NCBI GenBank assembly: GCA_029240795.1
Contig: JARDZP010000005.1
Location: 29,767-93,766, forward strand
Reading direction: 5' to 3'
Length of the DNA: 64,000 nucleotides
Source: Haloplasmataceae bacterium
GTDB taxonomy: Bacteria > Bacillota_I > Bacilli_A > Haloplasmatales > Haloplasmataceae
Within the stretch, counting starts at the first letter, position 1, and every line of letters starts with the position of its first letter. The position numbers were made by a program, and so were the translations under genes. The notes beneath the pieces are model-generated. The model saw nothing but the letters and a program-made list of their open reading frames with translations, was not told where the DNA came from and ran no database searches. Below are positions 30,744-40,271 of this stretch, piece by piece.

Positions 30744-31385
30744 ATGAGTTTAAAAGATTTAACTATTTTAGAATTCTTAAATGAAGTTGACTCCAAAAGT
30801 CCTGCTCCTGGTGGTGGAAGTGTTTCAGCTTTAACAGCAACTCTGGGTGTTGCATTAACAAGAATGGTAGGCCATCTAACATTAAATCGTAAAGGATTTT
30901 TTGAATTATCTGATTCTTTACAAAATGAATACAAATATCATTTTAATTTATTATGTATTATTAAAGAAAAGTTACTCGTTTTAATGGATGAAGATACTAA
31001 CGCCTTTAATAAATATTTGTCAGCAACAAAATTACCTAAAAACAACGATGAAGAAATAAGCGTTCGTAAAGAAGCAATCGATCTTGCGACTATAGAAACA
31101 ATACAAGTTCCATTAGAAGTTGCTAATTTATCGTACAAAGCACTTGAAGTGATAGAAAAGATGGTTAATTATGGTAATAAAAATGCGATATCAGATATTG
31201 GCGTTGGTGTTATACTCATATATGCTGGAATCGAAGGCGCAATTTTAAATGTGAAGATCAATTTAAGTGGGTTACAAGCTGAACAAAGTGCTCATTTCAA
31301 AAAAGAATGTCAAGATTTAATTAACCGCAGCAGAAAAATTAAAGATGAAATGATGCTAATAGTAAATGATTTTATAAATTTGTAA
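30744..31385 (+). CDS. fchA: Formimidoyltetrahydrofolate cyclodeaminase
   Basis: The all-helical FTCD_C-family enzyme turns 5-formimino-THF into 5,10-methenyl-THF plus ammonia. The N-terminal motif FLNEVDSKSPAPGGGSVSAL is diagnostic. Length 213 aa is normal. GAGGTGAATAT precedes the ATG. It is the last gene of the histidine operon and returns the one-carbon unit to folate metabolism. Confidence 0.93.
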   Translation: MSLKDLTILEFLNEVDSKSPAPGGGSVSALTATLGVALTRMVGHLTLNRKGFFELSDSLQNEYKYHFNLLCIIKEKLLVLMDEDTNAFNKYLSATKLPKNNDEEISVRKEAIDLATIETIQVPLEVANLSYKALEVIEKMVNYGNKNAISDIGVGVILIYAGIEGAILNVKINLSGLQAEQSAHFKKECQDLINRSRKIKDEMMLIVNDFINL

Positions 31386-31415
31386 AATCTTCTTTAATTT
31401 TTTAATAAAATGAAT

Positions 31416-31421
31416 TATAAT
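31416..31421 (+). promoter_or_regulatory. Possible -10 box of the downstream lipoprotein gene
   Basis: TATAAT lies 30 bases before the ATG. A second TATAAT at 31427 is too close to the ribosome binding site to be the main one. No clear -35 and no terminator after fchA were seen, so read-through from hut is possible. Confidence 0.35.
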
Positions 31422-31451
31422 TGAAATATAATATGGGAAAGGAATTGTAAT

Positions 31452-32270
31452 ATGAGAAGATTAAGTCTATTAACTGCACTACTAATTGTAGTGATATTGT
31501 CTGGTTGTCAAAAAAGTACAACAGAGGCAACAACTACAAAACCAGAGTTAACTGTAAATGAGGTATGGGAGGGAGTAAAAAGTAATTATCAAGATGCAAA
31601 CAGCATTTTAGTAGATGAATATTCAAAATTAAGTTTTAAAACGAATGGTACATTATTAAATTTTGAGTTAACTGGAAAATATGAATCTACAAAAGATCCT
31701 TTAGTTCATAAATTAAACAACCTTTTGGATTTTGATAATATAGACCCAATGGATATGTATATGTATATAGTTAAAGAAGGTAATAATTATTTCAGTTATA
31801 GTTCACTAAACAACAGTAGTTTTGAGAAGGAACCAATTAGTGAAACGGAAATGAATGAAGAATTAGAAAATGTAATACTAGATTTTACTATTGATGTAAT
31901 GCCAACTAATATTACAAACACAAATAAATATACAACAAATGGTGTAAACTATGTTGAGTATACTAACGTGTTTAAATTAAGTGATGTTGCTACAAAATAT
32001 CAAGATATGTTTGAAGTGGATATTATTTTATATTATGGTGACTATGATCTTGACTTAATTAAAGGTATTGAAATAGAAGAAAAAATAATTGTAAATTTAG
32101 ATGAATTAGTCATTGTATCAGCGAATTTTGATGTAAAAGATATTATGCAAAAATGTATGGATGAAAGTATACTTCCGACTATAGCGACAATAACAGGTTT
32201 AGAAACTGAACATAAAATAACATTCTCTAAATATAATAATGTTACGATTGATACAACTATTCTAGAATAA
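31452..32270 (+). CDS. Lipoprotein of unknown function
   Basis: The 272-aa protein has a lipoprotein signal with lipobox LSGC (Cys 19) and a short Thr-rich linker. The remainder looks like a beta-rich domain of the general LppX/LolA-like kind (long strands such as VDIILYYGDYDLDLIKGIEIEEKIIV), but I cannot name a family. GGAAAGGAATTGTAAT precedes the ATG. It lies between the hut operon and tnaA and ends at its own terminator. A role in amino-acid uptake is possible but not shown. Confidence 0.8.
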   Translation: MRRLSLLTALLIVVILSGCQKSTTEATTTKPELTVNEVWEGVKSNYQDANSILVDEYSKLSFKTNGTLLNFELTGKYESTKDPLVHKLNNLLDFDNIDPMDMYMYIVKEGNNYFSYSSLNNSSFEKEPISETEMNEELENVILDFTIDVMPTNITNTNKYTTNGVNYVEYTNVFKLSDVATKYQDMFEVDIILYYGDYDLDLIKGIEIEEKIIVNLDELVIVSANFDVKDIMQKCMDESILPTIATITGLETEHKITFSKYNNVTIDTTILE

Positions 32271-32277
32271 ATATTTA

Positions 32278-32310
32278 GGACTAATCGGTTTGATTAGTCC
32301 TTTATTTTTT
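32278..32310 (+). terminator. Terminator after the lipoprotein gene
   Basis: GGACTAATC pairs with GATTAGTCC around GGTTT, followed by a T-rich run. Confidence 0.82.
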
Positions 32311-32341
32311 TATGTAATTCATAAATTATTAATTTAATGAT

Positions 32342-32347
32342 TATAAT
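32342..32347 (+). promoter_or_regulatory. -10 element of tnaA
   Basis: A perfect TATAAT lies 32 bases before the tnaA ATG. The -35 is weak. No room exists for a TnaC-type leader peptide between this box and the gene. Confidence 0.45.
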
Positions 32348-32378
32348 GTATTAAAGTGATATTTAGGGAGGGTTTTTC

Positions 32379-33758
32379 ATGAATAAATACATAGCTCCAC
32401 CATTTCGGATTAAAATGATTGAATCAATTAAAATGACAACTTTAGAAGAAAGAAAATTAAAGTTAAAGGAAGCAGGATATAATCCATTTTCATTAAGAAG
32501 TGAAGATGTCTACATAGATCTCTTAACTGATAGTGGAACTGGTGCAATGAGTCAAAATCAATGGGCAGCCTTAATGGTTGGCGATGAAGCTTACGCAGGC
32601 AGTAAAAGTTTTTTTAAGTTAGAAGAAGTCGTTAAAAAGATAACAGGTTATCAATTTGTTATTCCAGCTCATCAAGGTCGTGGTGCAGAACAAGTGGTGT
32701 TGCCACTTTTAATGAAAGAAAAAGGGATGTATTATATCAGTAATACCCATTTTGACACAACTCGAGCGCATGTTGAAATCGCTGGTGGTCGTGCAGTAGA
32801 TATTGTGATTGATGAATGTTTTGACACAGAACAAAATCATCCATTTAAAGGGAATTTTGACCTCGAAAGATTAGAGAAATTTATTAAAGAAAAAGGTCCC
32901 AGTCAAATTGCCGGAATTATTATGACAATCACAAATAATTCAGCTGGTGGTCAACCTGTAAGTATGGAAAATATGCGTGAAGTAAAGAAAATCGCAGACA
33001 AATACAAAATAAAAACATTAATTGATGGTGCAAGATATGCAGAAAATGCTTATTTTATAAAACAACGTGAAAAAGGTTATGAAAATAAAACTATTAGTGA
33101 AATTGTAAAAGAAGTCTTGAGTTATGCTGATATTTTCTTAATGAGTGCAAAAAAGGATGGGTTAGTTAATATTGGTGGCTTGATAGCGATTAAAGATGAT
33201 TTTGATTTTTATCAAAAATGTCGAACTTACATCGTTCCTTGGGAAGGCTTTCCAACTTATGGTGGATTAGCAGGTCGTGACATGGAAGCTTTAGCTGTTG
33301 GACTAGAGGAAGCATTAGAAGAAACTTATTTGCAACATCGAATTGACCAAGTTCGTTTTCTAGGAGAAAAACTGTTAGAAGCAGGCGTGCCAATCCAATA
33401 CCCTATTGGTGGTCATGCCGTTTTCGTTGATTGTAAAAAAATCTGTCCTCATATTCCCTATTTTGAGTTTCCAGCTCAAGCTGTTTGTAACGAATTATAT
33501 CTAGAAGCTGGAGTTAGAGCTGTAGAAATAGGATCCTTTTTGTTAGGAAGAAACCCAGATACAGGAGAAAACCTAGAGAGTCCACTTGAATTTATGCGAT
33601 TAACAATACCACGTCGAACTTATACAAATGAACATCTAGCTTATGTTGCTGAAGCTGTAATCAATGTTTACAAAAGAAGAGAAACTATAAAAGGTTTTGA
33701 TTTTGAATATGAACCACCTGTATTACGTCACTTTACAGCGAGATTAAAACCATTATAA
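32379..33758 (+). CDS. tnaA: Tryptophanase
   Basis: This PLP enzyme splits tryptophan to indole, pyruvate and ammonia. The PLP lysine is Lys 259 in [13 protein letters not shown]. Tryptophanase and tyrosine phenol-lyase are close relatives. Here the substrate-specificity region reads HFDTTRAH, with the Asp typical of tryptophanase where tyrosine phenol-lyase has Thr. The later segment is [12 protein letters not shown] rather than the MERG of tyrosine phenol-lyases. Length 459 aa. GGGAGGG precedes the ATG. Single gene flanked by terminators. Confidence 0.9.
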   Translation: MNKYIAPPFRIKMIESIKMTTLEERKLKLKEAGYNPFSLRSEDVYIDLLTDSGTGAMSQNQWAALMVGDEAYAGSKSFFKLEEVVKKITGYQFVIPAHQGRGAEQVVLPLLMKEKGMYYISNTHFDTTRAHVEIAGGRAVDIVIDECFDTEQNHPFKGNFDLERLEKFIKEKGPSQIAGIIMTITNNSAGGQPVSMENMREVKKIADKYKIKTLIDGARYAENAYFIKQREKGYENKTISEIVKEVLSYADIFLMSAKKDGLVNIGGLIAIKDDFDFYQKCRTYIVPWEGFPTYGGLAGRDMEALAVGLEEALEETYLQHRIDQVRFLGEKLLEAGVPIQYPIGGHAVFVDCKKICPHIPYFEFPAQAVCNELYLEAGVRAVEIGSFLLGRNPDTGENLESPLEFMRLTIPRRTYTNEHLAYVAEAVINVYKRRETIKGFDFEYEPPVLRHFTARLKPL

Positions 33759-33770
33759 TTTTATTCATTA

Positions 33771-33801
33771 AAAGACAGACTAAATTTTTTAGTCTGTCTT
33801 T
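33771..33801. terminator. Bidirectional terminator after tnaA
   Basis: AAAGACAGACT pairs with AGTCTGTCTTT across a TAAATTTTTT segment. It lies between tnaA and the convergent small membrane protein genes. Confidence 0.75.
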
Positions 33802-33820
33802 AAAATATGCTTCTCATTTT

Positions 33821-34120
33821 TTACTTCCAAGCAAACCGAATGATAATGTAAAACCAATATATTATATTTAAAATAACAATAGAGGCATTGTAAATAATTA
33901 TTTTAGTTTTACTGGATAACTTTCTAGAGGTAATTCCACCACTTATGATCGCTATTCCACACAAAATCGCAAATACTATTCTTCTAAAACTGTTAGCATT
34001 AAAATCCGCATAAGGATCATGACCCAATAGATCAACTAATAAAACTACATCAAGAATAGAGTAAGGAATAAGTAGAATAGGTATTAACACAAACGGTAAG
34101 ATGAATTTTAATTTTCTCAT
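33821..34120 (-). CDS. Small membrane protein of unknown function
   Basis: The 99-aa protein starts MRKLKFILPFVLIPILLIPY and has three predicted membrane helices. I recognise no family. The ATG at 34120 has AAGGAGTGAATTT upstream; the earlier in-frame start would overlap the preceding gene. It is probably co-transcribed with the next protein, which ends 12 bases upstream. Confidence 0.7.
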   Translation of the reverse strand: MRKLKFILPFVLIPILLIPYSILDVVLLVDLLGHDPYADFNANSFRRIVFAILCGIAIISGGITSRKLSSKTKIIIYNASIVILNIIYWFYIIIRFAWK

Positions 34121-34131
34121 AAATTCACTCC

Positions 34132-34746
34132 TTATTTTAATAATTTTATTTGAAAACAACGATGAATTTGAGCAGGATAACTTTCGGCAATCAGTCCATT
34201 AAAGATTATTTCAACTTGATCATTAACTTGAATATCTCGAATGTCAATTTCATTTCCATTTGAATCTATTATTAATGTATTTGTTATTGATATGATTATT
34301 TTATCACTTGAATTTATTTCGTATGTCCCTAAGTTTGGTTCAACCATAAAGGTTTGACCATCGTTATCAAGAACTTTTGCTTGAAAAGTGTATCTTTGGA
34401 TTTCTTGTTTCTGCATTATATTAGCCTCTTTTATTTCATCAATGGTGATTAAATTTAATTCTAAGGCTTCATCTAATCTTAAGTAATCACCATTATGTCT
34501 GATAAAATTTCCACTACCATCACATTTATAAATCACATAATACTCATAGTCATGGTCGGCATATAATTTTACAATTTCAAAACCCTTACAATACCTACTT
34601 AACGATATAACTTTATAGTCATATACTTGTTCATCACCAATTCTTATGTTAGTTTTGTAGTAATATCCACGGAATCCAGTAGAAAAATATGCGAATAATG
34701 ATACTAATAAAATGATTATTGATGAAAACATTATTTTCATTTTCAT
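34132..34746 (-). CDS. Membrane-anchored protein with C-terminal DUF3221-like beta domain
   Basis: The 204-aa protein begins with a signal-anchor helix (MFSSIIILLVSLFAYFST). The last 90 residues (YTFQAKVLDNDGQTFMVEP... to VNDQVEIIFNGLIAESYPAQ) resemble the OB-like DUF3221/YobA domain by pattern (Q/T..V...P...Y...I...FNG.I..SYPAQ). No catalytic residues are evident and the function is unknown. AAGGAGATGAAAGTGA precedes the ATG. Confidence 0.7.
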   Translation of the reverse strand: MKMKIMFSSIIILLVSLFAYFSTGFRGYYYKTNIRIGDEQVYDYKVISLSRYCKGFEIVKLYADHDYEYYVIYKCDGSGNFIRHNGDYLRLDEALELNLITIDEIKEANIMQKQEIQRYTFQAKVLDNDGQTFMVEPNLGTYEINSSDKIIISITNTLIIDSNGNEIDIRDIQVNDQVEIIFNGLIAESYPAQIHRCFQIKLLK

Positions 34747-35205
34747 TCACTTTCATCTCCTTTATAAACTGATACAAAACGAAACTTCTTATATATGTAT
34801 ATATTTGCTAATTATAAACTAAAGTTAAAAAAGTATAAAAATTTAATTTATAATAAGCATAATAGACTACATTAAATGTATCTTCATGTCCATTTTTTAA
34901 AACTCATAAATCCTCCTTATTAATATAATCCATTTTTTTTAATATTTTTGCGATTTTTTTTAAAAAAATAAAAATAATTTACAAAAAAAACCAAATATTA
35001 GATATAATATTAATTATACATATTATTATATTATAATACATTAAATAATTGTAAGTTTTTATATTTTAAATTGAACATTTTTAGTTTGAAATGAATATTT
35101 TATTACAAATGTAATATGTATTAATTAACATTACTTAATTATTTTAATTTCACATTTAAAACATATAATAATAATGAGTATGAAACTAATAAGAGGTGAT
35201 TCAAA
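34747..35205. other. AT-rich divergent intergenic region
   Basis: About 460 bases separate the divergent genes and hold no convincing gene. On the minus strand a perfect AAGGAGG (34911-34917) is followed by a seven-codon ORF MSFKKWT (34907-34884) that ends in an ATGA overlap with another tiny ORF. This could be a leader peptide or chance. Poly-A and poly-T runs are frequent. Confidence 0.4.
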
Positions 35206-35649
35206 ATGATATTAAATAATTCGAGTAATATCAATATTTGTAAAAACATGAATTTGTACCATAAAGTTTGGGGAGAGGTAAATGTAGTAGATTATGATGA
35301 TAAATATATAACACTTAGTTTAAAAAATAATGAAACTAAGAAATTATTATTATCATCCATTGGAACACATTTATTTAATTCTCAATCTGAAATGAACGAA
35401 CGAGATAACAAAAATAATGAAGTCAATAATCAAAAAAGAAAAGCAGATGAATTTCGTAAACACTATCGTGAACTAGGAATTGAAGATACATTAGATAATT
35501 ACAACAGTACAATAGCTGATTATGAAAATATAGATTGGTCTATGTTATCAAAACCAGATAAAAAAGTACCTGATGGTGCGGATGCACTTGAGAATGATGT
35601 TGATGAAGAAGAAGACCTTTTAGAACACTTTAGTGAAGAAATAATTTAA
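35206..35649 (+). CDS. Hypothetical acidic protein
   Basis: The 147-aa protein has a short beta-rich N-terminal part (KVWGEVNVVDYDDKYITLSL) that may be a small OB- or SH3-like fold, then a charged middle and a strongly acidic tail (ENDVDEEEDLLEHF). No signal peptide. I recognise no family. AGAGGTGATTCAAA precedes the ATG. Single gene with its own terminator. Confidence 0.65.
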   Translation: MILNNSSNINICKNMNLYHKVWGEVNVVDYDDKYITLSLKNNETKKLLLSSIGTHLFNSQSEMNERDNKNNEVNNQKRKADEFRKHYRELGIEDTLDNYNSTIADYENIDWSMLSKPDKKVPDGADALENDVDEEEDLLEHFSEEII

Positions 35650-35678
35650 CAGATTTAACCAAATTAAATAGTATTTAA

Positions 35679-35716
35679 AAAGTATCTAGTATATAATATT
35701 ACTAGATACTTATTTT
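35679..35716 (+). terminator. Terminator after the acidic protein
   Basis: AAGTATCTAGTA pairs with TACTAGATACTT around an AT-rich loop, followed by ATTTTTT. Confidence 0.78.
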
Positions 35717-35730
35717 TTGGAGTGAAAAAT

Positions 35731-36087
35731 ATGAGTTATATATTATTAATCTTAGGGCTAATTATTAGTTTGTTAGGACTTTATAATTTTATTATTTCTC
35801 TACTTTTTATTAAGAGTTCACACATTATAGAGGGTGTTGTTGTGAATCGAGAATTAAAAGATAGTGATGAATGTTTTATTGTTAATTTTAATTTTGAAAA
35901 TATAGAATATCAATATTGTTGTGAAGGGAGTGATTGTGCAAATATTGGTGATAAGGTATTAATAAGACTTGTTAAAAAAGGAAATAAACTACAATATAAA
36001 TTAAATAAAATTACTGTAATATTCACTGATAGTCTCATTTTATTGCCAATTGGGCTTTTATTAATTATTAGTGGATTAATTTTTTAA
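35731..36087 (+). CDS. DUF3592-like two-helix membrane protein
   Basis: The 118-aa protein has an N-terminal helix (YILLILGLIISLLGLYNFII), a small beta domain with GVVVNRELKDSDECFIVNF...NIGDKVLIRL, and a C-terminal helix (DSLILLPIGLLLIISGLIF). This layout fits DUF3592 membrane proteins of unknown function. The ATG at 35731 follows TTGGAGTGAAAAAT; the GTG three codons upstream lies inside that site. Confidence 0.65.
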   Translation: MSYILLILGLIISLLGLYNFIISLLFIKSSHIIEGVVVNRELKDSDECFIVNFNFENIEYQYCCEGSDCANIGDKVLIRLVKKGNKLQYKLNKITVIFTDSLILLPIGLLLIISGLIF

Positions 36088-36093
36088 GTAAAA

Positions 36094-36107
36094 TGAAAGC
36101 GTTTGTA
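36094..36107 (+). promoter_or_regulatory. cre-like site upstream of the citC promoter
   Basis: TGAAAGCGTTTGTA fits the cre form TGAAAGCGTTTnCA at 12 of 13 specified positions. It lies about 45-58 bases before the predicted start site, upstream of the -35. In Bacillus, sites in that position can activate as well as repress. Confidence 0.55.
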
Positions 36108-36116
36108 GTAAAAATA

Positions 36117-36145
36117 TTTACTTTAAGTATGCTTCGCAGTATAAT
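36117..36145 (+). promoter_or_regulatory. Promoter of the citramalate lyase/glutamate mutase operon
   Basis: -35 TTTACT (36117-36122), a 17-base spacer and -10 TATAAT (36140-36145). The start near 36152 excludes the GTG at 36152 as a translation start and supports the ATG at 36179. Confidence 0.65.
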
Positions 36146-36178
36146 TTAATTGTGAGATATAAGGATTTAGGTGTTGTT

Positions 36179-37174
36179 ATGTTTACTGTAGAGGAAGTTT
36201 CAATTAAAAATGAAAAACAAGTGAATTATATTATTCAATTTTTAAAAAAATTTAATTTAGAATACGAAAATGATATAGACTATACCATTGCGGTCTACGA
36301 TAAAGATAAACTAATTGGTACTGCCTCGAAACATCAAAATGTCTTAAAGTGTTTTGCGGTAAATGAAGATTATCAAGGCTTAGGAATTGTTAATACATTA
36401 GTAAAGACAATTGAAGACCAAATGTTTAAACAAGGTATATATCATTTTTTTATTTATACAATATGTTGTAATAAAGAAAAGTTTCAATCATTGGGTTATA
36501 GTGAAATCATTAGTGCTCATAATATCACCCTCTTAGAACATGGGATCCACCAAATAAATTCTTATCTTAATAATCTAAAAATAAAGTATAATATATCTCA
36601 AAATCCTAAAGCTTGTATTATTATGAATGCTAATCCTTTTACTTTAGGTCATCGCTATTTAATTGAAAGAGCTAGTCGTGAAAACGATGAAGTTATCGTG
36701 TTTGTAGTAAGTGAAGATCAGTCAAAATTTCCTTTTTCTGTACGCTTTCATTTAGTAAGTATAGGTGTAAAAGATTTAACTAATGTTAAAGTAATTGAAA
36801 CAGGACCCTATTTAATATCTAATGCGACTTTCCCCACTTATTTTCTAAAGCAAAAGACAGATGTGGTTGAACTTCAAACTAAATTAGATTGTGAAATCTT
36901 TTTAAAGTATTATAAAGAAATTTTTAATATAAATGTTAGGTATGTTGGTAATGAACCATATTGTGAAGTAACGAATACATACAATCAAGTGATGAGTGAT
37001 TTATTACCTAAAAACGGTATTTGTGTTAAAGTCATTAATCGAATTGAAGTTAATAAACAAATTATAAGTGCTTCAAAAGTAAGAGAGAACTTGGAAAACC
37101 ATAATTTTGAACAGCTTAGATTGTTAGTGCCAGATGTAACTTATAATTACTTAATAAATAATGAATGGTGTTAG
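36179..37174 (+). CDS. citC: [Citrate (pro-3S)-lyase]-type ligase CitC (acetylates the lyase acyl carrier)
   Basis: CitC activates citrate or citramalate lyase by acetylating the prosthetic-group thiol. An N-terminal GNAT-like part (CFAVNEDYQGLGIVNTL) precedes a nucleotidyltransferase domain with the motif MNANPFTLGHRYLIE and the C-terminal ISASKVREN. The 331-aa length is usual. The ATG has TTAGGTG upstream. First gene of a long overlapping operon whose content points to citramalate, not citrate. Confidence 0.92.
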   Translation: MFTVEEVSIKNEKQVNYIIQFLKKFNLEYENDIDYTIAVYDKDKLIGTASKHQNVLKCFAVNEDYQGLGIVNTLVKTIEDQMFKQGIYHFFIYTICCNKEKFQSLGYSEIISAHNITLLEHGIHQINSYLNNLKIKYNISQNPKACIIMNANPFTLGHRYLIERASRENDEVIVFVVSEDQSKFPFSVRFHLVSIGVKDLTNVKVIETGPYLISNATFPTYFLKQKTDVVELQTKLDCEIFLKYYKEIFNINVRYVGNEPYCEVTNTYNQVMSDLLPKNGICVKVINRIEVNKQIISASKVRENLENHNFEQLRLLVPDVTYNYLINNEWC

Positions 37175-37175
37175 T

Positions 37176-37658
37176 ATGGAAGTATTAAATGGTAGAGATA
37201 TAAGAACTCAATATATTGAAAAATTATTAGTACGTGATTTAGTCATAATTTCATTACGTGCAAATTTTCCTGGAGAGAATAAAGATAATGAAATGACGCG
37301 TTTAGTCATAAGTGAAATAGATCATTTAATAAGAAAACAATTCGAAATCGTAGAAGATTACTTTTTAAATCAAGGTGAAGGTAATGTTTATCTATATGTT
37401 TTAAATTGTACCGATGGATTTTTAATCAAACAAAAAATGATTGAAATTGAAAACAATCACAAGTTTGGAAGATTAGTAGATATCGATGTCTATTTTAAAG
37501 ATTTAAAAAGCATTTCTCGTTCTATGTTAAATGAGCCTAGAAGGAGATGTTTTTTATGTCAATTAGATGCATTTTATTGTATAAGAAATAAAAGTCATAG
37601 CAATGACGAAATCATACAGTATATTAACGAGGTAGTATATGGAAAATCTTTTTCTTGA
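37176..37658 (+). CDS. citX: CitX, holo-citrate/citramalate lyase synthase (phosphoribosyl-dephospho-CoA transferase)
   Basis: CitX attaches the phosphoribosyl-dephospho-CoA group to a serine of the acyl carrier CitD. Family motifs are GRLVDIDVYFKD and PRRRCFLCQLDAFYCIRNKSH. Length 160 aa. I chose the ATG at 37176, after the citC stop, because GGTG lies just upstream; an ATG at 37161 overlaps citC and has no clear ribosome binding site. It overlaps citG by 20 bases. Confidence 0.88.
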   Translation: MEVLNGRDIRTQYIEKLLVRDLVIISLRANFPGENKDNEMTRLVISEIDHLIRKQFEIVEDYFLNQGEGNVYLYVLNCTDGFLIKQKMIEIENNHKFGRLVDIDVYFKDLKSISRSMLNEPRRRCFLCQLDAFYCIRNKSHSNDEIIQYINEVVYGKSFS

Positions 37659-38454
37659 AATGATCGAATATACAAATCAAGCCATGATGTATGAATTATT
37701 TACCGATCCGTCGTTTGGTTTAGTGTCACCCTATACAAAAGGGTCACACAAAGACATGGATCACTTTACGTTTATCGATAGTATTTCAGTTTTAAATAAG
37801 TATATGTACAAATTCGCCAAATTAGGTTACGTATCAGGTAGTATTTCTAGTTTGTATAATGAAGCCGTAAAATTAGGCATTTTATGTGAGAAAGAAATGT
37901 TTGATAAAACGAAGGGTATAAATACCCATAAAGGCTTAATCTTTGTTTTAGGAACGTTAGTTTGTAGTTATACAAAGTTAATTTATGATCATCAGAATTT
38001 TAAAAATTTTTTTAACTATTGTAGCCAATTAATTAGTAAAAAACAATATGAATTAGATAGTCTTAAGGTTGGAAATACAAATGGTGAAAAAATCTACTTA
38101 AAATATAAAATTGCCGGTGTTCGAAAAGAAGCTTATTTAGGGTTTCCTTTAATTCAAAGAGCACTTGGGTATTTTGATCTCAATGATCAAACATCACTTG
38201 TAAAAACATTAGTTTTTCTCATGAGTGAATGTGATGATACTACAATTATCAATCGGGTAGGAATGGACGGCTTAGAATACGTTAAAGAACAGATGAAAGA
38301 ATTATTAAACAAAGGATTTGATATAAAAGCACTGAAAATAATTGAATCTGAGTTTATTAATAGAGGAATTAGTCCTGGTGGAAGTGCAGATTTGTTATGT
38401 GGAACAATATTTGTTTCATTAATTAAAAATAATGATAGGAGAGTAAGAAAATGA
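37639..38454 (+). CDS. citG: CitG, triphosphoribosyl-dephospho-CoA synthase
   Basis: It makes the prosthetic-group precursor from ATP and dephospho-CoA. Family features are [22 protein letters not shown] near the N-terminus, [11 protein letters not shown] in the middle and the C-terminal [15 protein letters not shown]. Length 271 aa. Start ATG after GAGGTAG within the end of citX; the stop overlaps glmS (ATGA). Confidence 0.92.
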   Translation: MENLFLEMIEYTNQAMMYELFTDPSFGLVSPYTKGSHKDMDHFTFIDSISVLNKYMYKFAKLGYVSGSISSLYNEAVKLGILCEKEMFDKTKGINTHKGLIFVLGTLVCSYTKLIYDHQNFKNFFNYCSQLISKKQYELDSLKVGNTNGEKIYLKYKIAGVRKEAYLGFPLIQRALGYFDLNDQTSLVKTLVFLMSECDDTTIINRVGMDGLEYVKEQMKELLNKGFDIKALKIIESEFINRGISPGGSADLLCGTIFVSLIKNNDRRVRK

Positions 38455-38867
38455 ATGGAAAAACAGTTGTAATTGGTGTAATTGGGTCAGATGTGCATGC
38501 AGTAGGTAATAAAATTATTGATTATGCGTTAACACATGCAGGTTTTAAAGTAGTTAATGTAGGTGTATTATCTAGTCAAGAAGATTTTATTAATGCCGCA
38601 ATTGAAACAAATGCTGATGCGATTATGGTATCCTCACTTTACGGTCACGGGGAAATTGATTGTCAAGGGTTTAGAGATAAATGTAACGAGTCTGGTCTTG
38701 ATAATCTCATATTATACATAGGTGGCAATATTGTCGTAGGTAAACAAGATTTTGTAGAAGTAGAAGCTAGATTTAAAAACTTAGGGTTTAATCGAGTATA
38801 TGCACCCGGTGTGAAAATAGAAGCAGGGATAGAAGACTTAAAGAAAGATTTAAATATTAAAGAATAG
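38451..38867 (+). CDS. glmS: Glutamate mutase (methylaspartate mutase) small S subunit, B12-binding
   Basis: The Rossmann-like cobalamin domain has the base-off ligand motif DVHAVGNK (DxHxxG, residues about 14-19) and the loops [11 protein letters not shown] and YIGGNIVVG. Length 138 aa is exact for the family. With GlmE it converts L-glutamate to 3-methylaspartate. AGGAGAG precedes the ATG. Note that this glmS is not glucosamine-6-phosphate synthase. Confidence 0.94.
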   Translation: MNGKTVVIGVIGSDVHAVGNKIIDYALTHAGFKVVNVGVLSSQEDFINAAIETNADAIMVSSLYGHGEIDCQGFRDKCNESGLDNLILYIGGNIVVGKQDFVEVEARFKNLGFNRVYAPGVKIEAGIEDLKKDLNIKE

Positions 38868-38878
38868 GTTGTGATTTT

Positions 38879-40261
38879 ATGTATAATGCCTATTTACTAA
38901 TCGATTTTGGCAGTACCTATACAAAATTAACATTAGTTGATATCGATCAAGAAATTATTATTGGAACGAGTAATGCTATCACGACAGTTGATACAAATAT
39001 CATGATTGGTTTTGAAGAAGCATTTGCGAAGCTTAATTATGATCAAAGTAAGTATAAAATTACAAAGAAACTTGCATGCTCTTCTGCAGCTGGTGGCTTA
39101 AAAATGGTTACTTTGGGACTTGTTCCTGAATTAACAGTTGAAGCTAGCAAAAGAGCGGCCCTAGGTGCTGGAGCTAGAGTGTTAAAAACATATAGTTATG
39201 AAATAACGAATGAAGAGATCCTAGAAATCAAGAAAATGAAAGTGGATATAATATTACTTTCTGGTGGAACAAATGGTGGGAACAAAAAAACGATTATCAA
39301 TAATGCTAAAAAACTAGCAGATCATTTTAAAGAAATTCCGATGATTATTGCTGGAAATAAGTGTGCAAATGATGAAATAAAGGAAATATTCGATGAAAGA
39401 CATAATACTAATTATATAATGACTGAGAATGTTATGCCGAGTTTAAATGAAATTAATGTCATACCAGTAAGAGAAAAGATTCGTGAAATATTTATGAAAA
39501 ACATTATTAAATCAAAAGGGATGGATTCAGCGGAGGAGTTTATTGATGGAATTTTGATGCCAACTCCTGCGGCTGTGTTAAAAGGAAGTGAAATTTTAGC
39601 CAAAGGAACAGATCGATTCGACGGAATTGGCGATTTGATTGTGGTTGATATCGGTGGAGCTACAACTGATGTACATTCTTTGGCTGATGGTTATCCTACT
39701 CGTGCTGGAATAAATTTAAAAGGGTTAAAGGAACCATACGCTAAAAGAACAGTTGAAGGAGATTTGGGAATGCGCTATTCAGCTTTATCTCTTTTAGAAG
39801 CAAGTAAAATTAAAAATTTAAATAAATATTTAGAAGATGTAGATTTTGAATCCGCTTGTCAATATCGTCATGATCATATTGATTTTGTACCACTTGATGA
39901 AAAAGAAATCGCAATTGATGGAACTTTAGCGAAAATCGCGACTAAACTTGCGATGGACCGTCATGTAGGGAATATTGAAACAGTTTATACACCTCTTGGT
40001 GAGGCATTTAATCAAATTGGAAAAGATTTACTCGAAGTGAATTATTTAATTGGTACAGGTGGAGTGATTATTCATAGTAATAATCCTGAAAAAATAATGT
40101 TAGAGGGGACTTTTAAGGATTCCGATTTAACAATACTTAAACCAAAGCAACCCAATATCTATATTGATAAATTATATATATTATCAGCGATGGGACTATT
40201 GTCTTTTGATTTACCTGATTGTGCTTTAAAGATGATGAAAAAATATATACTAGGTTTATAG
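38879..40261 (+). CDS. mutL: MutL, glutamate mutase reactivating/accessory protein
   Basis: This ASKHA-fold ATPase starts [18 protein letters not shown] and has a second phosphate motif [13 protein letters not shown]. The 460-aa length and the position between glmS and glmE match the MutL/GlmL accessory protein of methylaspartate mutase, thought to exchange damaged cobalamin. It is unrelated to the mismatch-repair MutL. AGGTTGTGATTTT precedes the ATG. Confidence 0.92.
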   Translation: MYNAYLLIDFGSTYTKLTLVDIDQEIIIGTSNAITTVDTNIMIGFEEAFAKLNYDQSKYKITKKLACSSAAGGLKMVTLGLVPELTVEASKRAALGAGARVLKTYSYEITNEEILEIKKMKVDIILLSGGTNGGNKKTIINNAKKLADHFKEIPMIIAGNKCANDEIKEIFDERHNTNYIMTENVMPSLNEINVIPVREKIREIFMKNIIKSKGMDSAEEFIDGILMPTPAAVLKGSEILAKGTDRFDGIGDLIVVDIGGATTDVHSLADGYPTRAGINLKGLKEPYAKRTVEGDLGMRYSALSLLEASKIKNLNKYLEDVDFESACQYRHDHIDFVPLDEKEIAIDGTLAKIATKLAMDRHVGNIETVYTPLGEAFNQIGKDLLEVNYLIGTGGVIIHSNNPEKIMLEGTFKDSDLTILKPKQPNIYIDKLYILSAMGLLSFDLPDCALKMMKKYILGL

Positions 40262-40271
40262 GGAGGTTCTT

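Noticed and set aside
32311..32378. TnaC-type leader peptide before tnaA
   Set aside because: Only about 70 bases lie between the upstream terminator and tnaA, with no small frame containing Trp.
32379..33758. Tyrosine phenol-lyase as an alternative to tryptophanase
   Set aside because: The FDTTRAH and [12 protein letters not shown] segments match tryptophanase; tyrosine phenol-lyase has Thr and MERG at these places.
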